From: an uncultured Eubacteriales bacterium
GTDB lineage: Bacteria; Bacillota; Clostridia; Oscillospirales; Oscillospiraceae
DNA: 35,749 nucleotides
Assembly: GCA_902475855.1 (NCBI GenBank)
Contig: CABSBF010000018.1
Location: 1 to 35,749 of the forward strand
Reading direction: 5' to 3'
Shown: positions 24,097 to 31,141 of the stretch, one piece after another
How the letters are laid out: the number at the start of each line of letters is the position of its first letter
How positions within the stretch are numbered: position 1 is the stretch's first letter
Position numbers and translations under genes: made by a program
Notes under the pieces: generated by a model
Seen by the model: only the letters and a program-made list of their open reading frames with translations
Database searches by the model: none
What the model was told of the DNA's origin: nothing

Positions 24097-26706
24097 ATGA
24101 AACTAATGATTCTGGACGGCAACAGCGTCATCAACCGCGCCTTTTATGGTGTGCGGCCGCTGACAACGCGCGACGGCCTGTATACGAATGCGATTTTCGG
24201 TTTCCTGAATATCATGCAGAAGGTTACTGCCGAAGAAAAGCCGGATGCACTGTGCGTTGCGTTCGACCTGCATGGGCCGACCTTCCGTCATCTGAAATAT
24301 GATGGCTATAAGGCGACGCGGCATCCGATGCCGGAAGAACTTGCCATGCAGATGCCGGTCATGAAACAGGTTTTGCGTGCGATGAATATTCCGATTTATG
24401 AATGTCAGGGCTGGGAGGCCGACGATGTGATCGGAACGGTGGCGGCTGCGTGCAGCCGTGAGGAGTGGGACTGTGTAATTTTGACCGGCGACCGTGACAG
24501 TTTGCAGCTTGTCGAGCCGCATGTGACAGTCAAGCTGGTGCGTACACAGGCCGGGCAGACCACAACGGTCAACTATACTCCGGAGGTCTTTGAATCAGAG
24601 TATGGCTTTGCGCCGGAGCATCTGATTGATCTGAAGGCTCTGATGGGCGACAGCTCGGACAATATTCCCGGTGTGGCCGGTGTCGGCCCTAAAACCGCCG
24701 GCGATCTGCTGCACAAGTTCGGGACACTGGATGGCGTATATGCGCATCTGGAGAGCCCGGAGATCAAGGGGAAGCTGCGCGAAAAACTGGAAAACGGAAG
24801 GGAAATGGCCTACCTTTCCTACGAGCTGGCGACGATTCGCTGCAATGCGCCGCTGGCGGATTTTGCACCGGAGAAGAACCTGGTGCAGCCGCCCAAAAGA
24901 AGAGAACTGTATGATCTCTTTACAAGACTGGAATTCCAAAAACTGATCGATCGCTACCAGCTTCGCAGCGCGGCATTTGACGAGCCGGACGAGAAGGAAC
25001 GCGAGACATTCACGGCGGACTGCGCCGCCAATGAGGTCGAGTCTCTGCCGCATGCGATGCAGCTTCTGGATGGGCGCACAGTCTGCCTGGCATTTACCGA
25101 AACGCTGGATGCCATGGCTATCCGCCCTGAAGATGACAGCACGGTGTATTTACTCAAACGGGAGACGCTGAATGCGGCATATGACAAGGTGTTGACGCAC
25201 CTTGCTTCTGCGTCGATTCCCAAGATCGCACACGACACCAAGCCTCTGATGCGCAGACTGCTGGAGTGTGGCGTGGCATGTGATAACTTCGTGTTTGATA
25301 CGGCGGTTGCCGGGTATCTGCTCGATGCGACGCGCGGGAAATACGAGCTTTCCCGTCTGGCGGAGGACTACCTTCATGTTGTTCCATCGACAGAAAAAGA
25401 GCTTCCCGCAGAATCTGTGCTCCCTGCCGAGGTTTCCTGTGTGGCACGGTTACATGAAATTTTTGCGCAGAAATTGCACGAGCAGGGCACGGAGAAACTG
25501 TATTTTGAGATAGAATTGCCTCTGTGTGGTGTGCTTGCACAGATGGAGGCGGCAGGCGTCCATGTGGACGCGAAGGCGCTGCACGATTTTGGCCGGATGC
25601 TTTCCGAGCGCATTGAAGCGTGTCAGAATTTGATTTTTGACTGCGCCGGCGGTGAATTCAATATCAATTCCACGCAGCAGTTGGGCGAGCTCCTCTTTGT
25701 CAAGCTGGGCCTGCCGCCGGTCAAAAAAACCAAGAGTGGCTACTCGACCAATGCCGAGGTGCTGGAAAAGCTGCGCGATAAGCATCCTGTCGTGCAGGCA
25801 ATCATGGACTATCGGATGCTGACGAAGCTCAAGTCTACCTATGCCGACGGCCTGCAAAAGGAAATCGGAGTGGACGGCCGCATTCATACCACCTTCCAGA
25901 ACACGGTGACGGCCACCGGCCGCCTGTCATCTACAGAGCCGAATCTGCAAAATATCCCCGTGCGCACGGAGCTGGGCAGTGAGATCCGTAAGATGTTTGT
26001 CCCGCGCCCCGGCTGGGTGCTCGTGGATGCAGACTACAGCCAGATCGAGCTGCGCGTGCTGGCGCATATTGCGCATGACAGGCAGATGCAGGAGGCCTTC
26101 CGCAGCGGAGAGGATTTCCACACTGTTACGGCCTCTCAGGTGTTCGGCGTGCCGGTCTCCGAGGTCACACCGCTGATGCGCCGCCATGCCAAGGCAGTCA
26201 ATTTCGGCATCGTCTATGGCATTTCCGAATTCTCTCTGGCGCAGGACATCGGCGTTTCACGCCGGGAAGCCAAGGAGTATATCGACAGCTATCTCACGCG
26301 CTTTGGCGGCGTGCGCGCCTATATGCACGACATCGTGGAAACGGCAAAAAATCAGGGCTATGTGGAGACGATCTTCCACCGTCGCCGCTATATTCCGGAG
26401 ATCAAAAGCCAAAACTTCAATGTCCGCTCCGGAGCGGAGCGAATCGCGCTCAACACACCGGTGCAGGGAAGCGCTGCGGACATTATCAAGTTGGCAATGG
26501 TGCGCGTGCGCGATGCACTGGCGCAGGAGGAGTTACAGGCGCAGCTTGTGCTGCAAGTGCATGACGAGTTGATCGTTGAGTGCCCCGCTTTTGAAGCGCC
26601 GCGCGTGATGGAGATCGTGACGGAACAGATGGAGCATGCGGTTGAGCTGGAGGTGCCTCTGGTTGCGGAGGCAAAAATGGGTGAAAGTTGGTACGATGCG
26701 AAATGA
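24097..26706 (+). CDS. polA: DNA polymerase I
   Basis: Repair and Okazaki-fragment polymerase. The 869-residue product has a 5'-nuclease domain (about 1-290; MILDGNSVINRAFYG, then GDRDSLQL and LMGDSSDNIPGV). A middle exonuclease-like domain (about 320-480) follows, in which the expected DxE motif is not visible, so proofreading is probably lost. The family-A polymerase has motif A DADYSQIELR (Asp646), motif B RRHAKAVNFGIVYGIS and motif C VHDE (Asp823). I chose ATG 24097, after AAAGGAGC, over an upstream extension that overlaps cysS. It lies 13 bases after cysS and overlaps rimI by 4 bases. Confidence 0.97.
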   Translation: MKLMILDGNSVINRAFYGVRPLTTRDGLYTNAIFGFLNIMQKVTAEEKPDALCVAFDLHGPTFRHLKYDGYKATRHPMPEELAMQMPVMKQVLRAMNIPIYECQGWEADDVIGTVAAACSREEWDCVILTGDRDSLQLVEPHVTVKLVRTQAGQTTTVNYTPEVFESEYGFAPEHLIDLKALMGDSSDNIPGVAGVGPKTAGDLLHKFGTLDGVYAHLESPEIKGKLREKLENGREMAYLSYELATIRCNAPLADFAPEKNLVQPPKRRELYDLFTRLEFQKLIDRYQLRSAAFDEPDEKERETFTADCAANEVESLPHAMQLLDGRTVCLAFTETLDAMAIRPEDDSTVYLLKRETLNAAYDKVLTHLASASIPKIAHDTKPLMRRLLECGVACDNFVFDTAVAGYLLDATRGKYELSRLAEDYLHVVPSTEKELPAESVLPAEVSCVARLHEIFAQKLHEQGTEKLYFEIELPLCGVLAQMEAAGVHVDAKALHDFGRMLSERIEACQNLIFDCAGGEFNINSTQQLGELLFVKLGLPPVKKTKSGYSTNAEVLEKLRDKHPVVQAIMDYRMLTKLKSTYADGLQKEIGVDGRIHTTFQNTVTATGRLSSTEPNLQNIPVRTELGSEIRKMFVPRPGWVLVDADYSQIELRVLAHIAHDRQMQEAFRSGEDFHTVTASQVFGVPVSEVTPLMRRHAKAVNFGIVYGISEFSLAQDIGVSRREAKEYIDSYLTRFGGVRAYMHDIVETAKNQGYVETIFHRRRYIPEIKSQNFNVRSGAERIALNTPVQGSAADIIKLAMVRVRDALAQEELQAQLVLQVHDELIVECPAFEAPRVMEIVTEQMEHAVELEVPLVAEAKMGESWYDAK

Positions 26707-27140
26707 TCAGAATTGTACCCATGCAGGAACGCCACCTCGACGCAATCGCCGCACTGGAGATCGCCTGCTTTTCTGCCCCATGGAGCAGGAATTCCATTGC
26801 CTCCGAATTAAGAAACAAGTGGAGCCTGTGGCTCGTCGCGGAGGATAAAGAAGAGGTTGCGGGCTACGTTGGTTCTCAGCTCGTTCCGCCGGAGGCGGAT
26901 GTGATGAATCTTGCCGTAGCGCCGGGAAAACGCAGAAACGGGGTGGCGCAGCGCCTGCTGGAAGCGCTGATTCTGGAACTGAAATCGCGGGAGATCAATT
27001 CTCTTGCGCTGGAGGTGCGCGCGTCCAATCTGGCGGCGCAAAAACTTTATGAGAAAAACGGCTTTCAGCAGGTCGGCTGCCGAAAGAAATATTATGTCAA
27101 CCCACAGGAGGACGCGCTCATCCTGAGAAAGGAGCTTTGA
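26703..27140 (+). CDS. rimI: Ribosomal-protein-alanine N-acetyltransferase RimI
   Basis: GNAT acetyltransferase; in Escherichia coli RimI acetylates the N-terminal alanine of S18. The 145-residue product has the GNAT core: VMNLAVAPGKRRNGVAQRLL (acetyl-CoA-binding loop RRNGVA) and LEVRASNLAAQKLYEKNGF. It ends with YYVNPQEDALILRKEL, which is typical of RimI. ATG 26703 overlaps the polA stop (ATGA), implying coupled translation; its ribosome site is weak. It lies next to tsaD, as RimI often does, though tsaB and tsaE are not in this window. Confidence 0.93.
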   Translation: MIRIVPMQERHLDAIAALEIACFSAPWSRNSIASELRNKWSLWLVAEDKEEVAGYVGSQLVPPEADVMNLAVAPGKRRNGVAQRLLEALILELKSREINSLALEVRASNLAAQKLYEKNGFQQVGCRKKYYVNPQEDALILRKEL

Positions 27141-27141
27141 T

Positions 27142-28158
27142 ATGCTGATACTATCGGTGGAATCCTCCTGCGATGAAACCGCCGTCGCACTGGTGCGCGA
27201 CGGCCGGGAGGTTCTGACAGACTGCATCGCTTCGCAGGTAGCGCTGCACCGCATCTATGGCGGCGTTGTCCCGGAAATTGCCTCGCGCAAGCACATTGAG
27301 GCGATCTATGGCCTTGCAGATCAGGCGCTTCTGCGCGCCAACGTGACGCGGACGGATATTGATGCCGTTGCCGTGACGTATGCCCCCGGCCTGATCGGCG
27401 CGCTGCTGGTCGGTGTGAACTTTGCCAAGGCCGCAGCGCTTGCGTTGGATGTTCCCCTTGTGCCCGTTCACCATATCCGCGGGCATATTGCTGCCAATTA
27501 TCTGGCCTACCAGGACTTGGAACCGCCCTTTCTCTGCCTTGTCGTTTCCGGCGGACATACTATGCTGGTCGATGTGCAGGATTATACGAAAATGGAAATT
27601 CTCGGCGGAACGCGCGACGACGCGGCAGGGGAATGCTTCGACAAGGTTGCACGAATGCTGGATATGCCCTATCCCGGCGGTGCAGCGCTTGACCGTGCTG
27701 CGCAGAGCGGCGATGAAACGCGCTATGCCCTCCCGCACAGCAAGATTTCCGGAAATCCGCTGGATATGTCCTTCTCCGGCCTGAAAACGGCTGCCGTCAA
27801 CCTCATCCACAATGCGCAGCAGAAGGGGCAAGAGATCCATGTTCCGGATTTGTGCGCGTCTTTTTCTGCGGCTGTGAGCGAAATGCTGGTCCCGCGCGCA
27901 ATGCAGGCGTTGGAGCTGACCGGAAGAAAGACGCTGGCGGTTGCGGGCGGAGTTGCAGCGAATTCCCGGATCCGTGCGGATCTGACCCGCGAGGCGCAAA
28001 AGCGCGGCGTGCGCCTGTGTATGCCGCCTCTGAGCCTCTGCGGTGACAATGCGGCGATGATTGGCTCACAGGGGTATTATGAGTACCTGAGCGGGAATCT
28101 GGCCGACCAGACGCTCAACGCCTACGCGACCAAATCCATGGAGGGCGAAACGCTCTGA
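27142..28158 (+). CDS. tsaD: tRNA threonylcarbamoyladenosine transferase TsaD
   Basis: Transfers threonylcarbamoyl to A37 of ANN-decoding tRNAs (the t6A modification), working with TsaB and TsaE. The 338-residue product begins MLILSVESSCDETA and has the metal-binding HHIRGHI, the ASKHA nucleotide-binding motifs (VVSGGHTMLV, DDAAGECFDKVARML) and VAGGVAANSRIR. All core motifs are intact. ATG 27142 follows the rimI stop by one base, with AAAGGAG upstream. A strong terminator lies directly after its stop codon and closes the T-box-controlled unit. Confidence 0.97.
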   Translation: MLILSVESSCDETAVALVRDGREVLTDCIASQVALHRIYGGVVPEIASRKHIEAIYGLADQALLRANVTRTDIDAVAVTYAPGLIGALLVGVNFAKAAALALDVPLVPVHHIRGHIAANYLAYQDLEPPFLCLVVSGGHTMLVDVQDYTKMEILGGTRDDAAGECFDKVARMLDMPYPGGAALDRAAQSGDETRYALPHSKISGNPLDMSFSGLKTAAVNLIHNAQQKGQEIHVPDLCASFSAAVSEMLVPRAMQALELTGRKTLAVAGGVAANSRIRADLTREAQKRGVRLCMPPLSLCGDNAAMIGSQGYYEYLSGNLADQTLNAYATKSMEGETL

Positions 28159-28199
28159 AAAAACTTGCAGGATGCAGCTATGCATCCTGCAAGTTTTTT
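28158..28199 (+). terminator. Intrinsic terminator after tsaD
   Basis: A 15-bp perfect stem (28162-28176 with 28181-28195, loop GCTA) followed by TTTTTT. A-runs on the left arm mirror the T-run, so it could also stop transcription from the other side. Confidence 0.93.
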
Positions 28200-28482
28200 G
28201 TCCAAAAAGTTAAAGACTTTCAATACGATGGAAAATTTTATGTAAACCACATAAAGCGACACAATGCGGTGCGGAATGTAAAAGATTTTGTCGAACTCTG
28301 TAAAATCAGCGTTTTCCAAATAGAGGTCTGTTCATAAACCTGTGCAGACTGTTGATAACTTCTGTTCAAAAGCATTGAAATTATCATTACTGTAAACTTG
28401 TGCTTGAAGGAAAACGGAACATTAACGGAATTTTTCTTTTGCACTTCTTCCAAAAACGAAGGACAAACTGCATTCAGAGCAC
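28200..28482. other. AT-rich gap between convergent tsaD and asnS, no gene seen
   Basis: This stretch is clearly more AT-rich than its surroundings. I see no gene with a ribosome site and no good promoter on either strand. One small perfect hairpin (TTTATGT pairing with ACATAAA, about 28237-28255) has no T-run. An 87-codon open frame on the - strand runs into the asnS terminator and has no family likeness or ribosome site. Confidence 0.5.
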
Positions 28483-28514
28483 AAAAAACTGCGCGCCGCA
28501 AATGCGACGCGCAG
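28483..28514 (-). terminator. Intrinsic terminator after asnS
   Basis: On the - strand a 12-bp GC-rich stem (28514-28503 with 28500-28489, 2-base loop, one G-T pair) is followed by TTTTTTG. It lies 11 bases after the asnS stop. Confidence 0.9.
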
Positions 28515-28524
28515 GAGTCCGTTA

Positions 28525-29916
28525 TTACAGATCGCAGTTGTTGACGGTGCGGGGGAAGGGAATGACATCGCGGATGTTGGCCATTCCGGTCAGATACATC
28601 ACGCAGCGCTCAAAGCCAAGGCCGAAACCGGCGTGGCGCGCCGTGCCATATTTGCGAAGGTCAAGATAGAAGTCGTAATCCTCTTCGTTCAGGCCAAGCT
28701 CCTTCATGCGCGCGATCAGTGTGTCATAATCGTCCTCACGCTGGCTGCCACCGATGATCTCGCCGATGCCGGGCACAAGGCAGTCCATCGCGGCGACGGT
28801 CTTACCATCCGGGTTCAGCTTCATGTAGAAGGCCTTGATCTCCTTCGGATAATCCGTCACAAAGACCGGACGCTTGAAGATTGTTTCGGTCAGGAAGCGC
28901 TCGTGCTCGGTTTGCAGATCACTGCCCCAGTGGACGGGGTAGTCAAAGGAGTCGTTGTGCGGCTCCAGCAGCTTAATTGCTTCGGTATAGGTGACGTGGC
29001 CAAAATCAGAGGTCAGCACATGGTGCAGGCGCTCCAGCAGAGCCTTATCGACAAACTGATTGAAGAACGCCATTTCCTCCGGCGCATTTTCAAGAACGTA
29101 GGAAATGATATACTTGATCATATCCTCGGCAAGACGCATGTCATCCGAGAGGTCTGCAAAGGCGATCTCCGGCTCGATCATCCAGAACTCGGCTGCATGG
29201 CGCGTGGTGTTGGAGTTTTCGGCGCGGAAAGTGGGGCCGAATGTGTAGATATTGCGGAAGGCCATGGCGTAGGTCTCGCCGTTGAGCTGGCCGGAAACGG
29301 TCAGGTTGGTGGGCTTGTTGAAAAAATCCTTGCTGTAGTCAACACTGCCGTCCTCCCTGCGGGGAACGTTGTTCAGATCCAGCGTAGTGACCTGGAACAT
29401 TTCGCCTGCACCCTCGCAGTCGGAGCCGGTGATGAGGGGCGTGTGGACATAGACAAAGCCGCGCTCCTGAAAGAAACGATGAATCGCATATGCTGCAAGG
29501 CTGCGAACACGGAAGACTGCCTGGAAGGTATTGGTGCGCGGACGCAGATGCGTCATCGTGCGCAGATACTCCAGTGTATGGCGCTTCTTTTGCAGGGGAT
29601 AGTCCGGGGTGGATGTGCCTTCAATTGTAACCTCATCCGCCTGAAGCTCAAAGGGCTGCTTGGCCTCCGGCGTTTCGACCAGAGTGCCGCGCACGATCAA
29701 AGCTGCGCCGACATTGATTTTAGAAATCTCTGCAAAATTCTCCAGATTGTCATGATAGACAACCTGAAGCGGGGAAAAGTAGGTGCCGTCGCTCAGCACA
29801 ATGAAGCCGAAGGATTTGGAGGCACGTACAGAGCGCACCCAGCCGCCGACCTCAATGGTCTTGCCGGCATAGTTTTCGGTGTTTTTGAAAAGCTCGCGAA
29901 CAGTGATGAGTTCCAT
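28525..29916 (-). CDS. asnS: Asparaginyl-tRNA synthetase
   Basis: Class IIb synthetase that charges tRNA-Asn directly. The 463-residue product has an N-terminal OB-fold anticodon-binding domain (about 15-110; GGWVRSVRASKSFGFI) and the class II catalytic core. The core has motif 2 region FRAENSNTTRHAAEFWMIE and motif 3 GFGLGFERCVMYL near the C-terminus. The sequence TRHAAEFWMIEPE separates AsnRS from AspRS. ATG 29916 follows AGAGAGGAAAATTC. It lies 13 bases downstream of asnA in one transcript, so asparagine synthesis and charging are co-expressed. Confidence 0.97.
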   Translation of the reverse strand: MELITVRELFKNTENYAGKTIEVGGWVRSVRASKSFGFIVLSDGTYFSPLQVVYHDNLENFAEISKINVGAALIVRGTLVETPEAKQPFELQADEVTIEGTSTPDYPLQKKRHTLEYLRTMTHLRPRTNTFQAVFRVRSLAAYAIHRFFQERGFVYVHTPLITGSDCEGAGEMFQVTTLDLNNVPRREDGSVDYSKDFFNKPTNLTVSGQLNGETYAMAFRNIYTFGPTFRAENSNTTRHAAEFWMIEPEIAFADLSDDMRLAEDMIKYIISYVLENAPEEMAFFNQFVDKALLERLHHVLTSDFGHVTYTEAIKLLEPHNDSFDYPVHWGSDLQTEHERFLTETIFKRPVFVTDYPKEIKAFYMKLNPDGKTVAAMDCLVPGIGEIIGGSQREDDYDTLIARMKELGLNEEDYDFYLDLRKYGTARHAGFGLGFERCVMYLTGMANIRDVIPFPRTVNNCDL

Positions 29917-29929
29917 GAATTTTCCTCTC

Positions 29930-30943
29930 TTACAACAACATTACGCCTGCTTCTTTGCAGGTGGCGATGGTTTTGGTATCCCAGACGCTGGACTGAACTT
30001 CGCCAATGTGGGCACAGCCGATCAACAGCATGCACAACCGAGACTGGCCGATGCCGCCGCCGATGGTGAGCGGCAGCTCGTTTGCCAGAAGCGCTTTATG
30101 GAAGGGGAACGTGCGGCGATCGTCGCAGCCGGAGACGGTGAGCTGACGGTCGAGCGACTCGGCGTCTACGCGGATGCCCATGGAGGAAACCTCAAAGGCA
30201 CGACCCAGCGTGTCATTCCAGAAAAGGATGTCGCCATTAAGCGCCCAGTCGTCATAGTCCGGGGCCCGGCCGTCATGCGGTTTACCGGAGCGCAGTGCGC
30301 CACCGATCTGCATCAGGAAAACGGCTTTGCCGGGGTTCTCCCTGAGATATGCAGTCTCTCGCTCGGCTGCGGAGAGCTCCGGGTAACGATCCTCCAGCTC
30401 CTGCGTCTTGACGAAGAGCACCTCCCGCGGCAGATCCACGGTAAGCTGAGGGAACTCGATCTTCAGAGTCTCGTTTGTAACGTAGATCGCATTAACAATG
30501 CTCTGGACGGTCTTTTTGAGGTAGTCCTCGTTGCGTGTTTCACGTGTGATGACCTTTTCCCAGTCCCACTGATCAACATAGACCGAGTGGAGGTTGTCCA
30601 CGATCTCATCGCGGCGGATGGCGTTCATGTCGGTGACCAAGCCCTTCCCGGGACGGAAGTCGTAGCGCGCAAGGGCATAGCGTTTCCATTTCGCCAGGGA
30701 GTGGACGACCTGCGCCTCAACGCCGACGTCGGGGACGTCGAATGATACGGGCCGCTCGTAGCCATTAAGATTGTCATTCAGGCCGGAAGCTCCTTCCACA
30801 AACAACGGGGCCGACACACGCATCAGATTGAGAGCGTGGCACAAATTCTTCTGGAAATTGTGCTTGATGAACTCGATCGCGCACTGCGTTTCATAAACGG
30901 TCAGCGGGTTCGAGTATCCATCGGGAATACGGCATTTACTCAT
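29930..30943 (-). CDS. asnA: Aspartate-ammonia ligase (asparagine synthetase A)
   Basis: Makes asparagine from aspartate, ammonia and ATP. The 337-residue product is a class II synthetase-like fold without an anticodon domain and shows AsnA blocks: SAPLFVEGASGLNDNLNG, KWKRYALARYDF, GLVTDMNAIRRDE, SVYVDQWDWEKVI and the C-terminal GGGIGQSRLCMLLIG. ATG 30943 follows AAGGAGG 7-8 bases upstream. Its promoter lies at 30976-31004, giving a leader of only about 25 bases, so no T-box or other leader control fits here. Confidence 0.97.
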   Translation of the reverse strand: MSKCRIPDGYSNPLTVYETQCAIEFIKHNFQKNLCHALNLMRVSAPLFVEGASGLNDNLNGYERPVSFDVPDVGVEAQVVHSLAKWKRYALARYDFRPGKGLVTDMNAIRRDEIVDNLHSVYVDQWDWEKVITRETRNEDYLKKTVQSIVNAIYVTNETLKIEFPQLTVDLPREVLFVKTQELEDRYPELSAAERETAYLRENPGKAVFLMQIGGALRSGKPHDGRAPDYDDWALNGDILFWNDTLGRAFEVSSMGIRVDAESLDRQLTVSGCDDRRTFPFHKALLANELPLTIGGGIGQSRLCMLLIGCAHIGEVQSSVWDTKTIATCKEAGVMLL

Positions 30944-30975
30944 TTCAACGTCCTCCTTATTTAGAATTTCTATCT

Positions 30976-31004
30976 ATTATACTCGCAAAAGAGGACGATT
31001 ACAA
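30976..31004 (-). promoter_or_regulatory. Promoter for asnA-asnS
   Basis: On the - strand, TTGTAA (31004-30999), 17 bases, then a perfect TATAAT (30981-30976), about 32 bases before the asnA start. Confidence 0.75.
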
Positions 31005-31066
31005 TACTTCGTTTGAATAAAAAGTGCCGATTCTGGAAGAAATGCTCGGCTGCAAATTGTTGAGAT

Positions 31067-31125
31067 AAACAAAAGTCCGCAAATTACGGACAAAGCCGTC
31101 CCACAGGAGTTCCCTGCGGGACGGC
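31067..31125 (-). terminator. Tandem hairpin terminator after ygfK
   Basis: Read on the - strand, a 13-position stem with one mismatch (31125-31113 with 31107-31095) is followed by TTTG, then a second 5-bp stem (GTCCG with CGGAC, 31091-31075) followed by TTTTGTTT. The second hairpin carries the better T-run. Confidence 0.75.
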
Positions 31126-31141
31126 GGGAGGTGCAAAAAAC

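Noticed and set aside
20162..24134. Two long - strand frames (635 and 640 codons) opposite rimO, pgsA, cysE and cysS
   Set aside because: They are complements of well-supported genes; the first also crosses the T-box leader, which is a structured RNA on the other strand.
28330..28380. Possible replication-origin or DnaA-box cluster
   Set aside because: Only one near-match to a DnaA box is present, with no cluster and none of the usual origin genes nearby.
28238..28501. An 87-codon - strand open frame in the tsaD-asnS gap
   Set aside because: It has no ribosome site, its first codons lie inside the asnS terminator, and the translation resembles no family.
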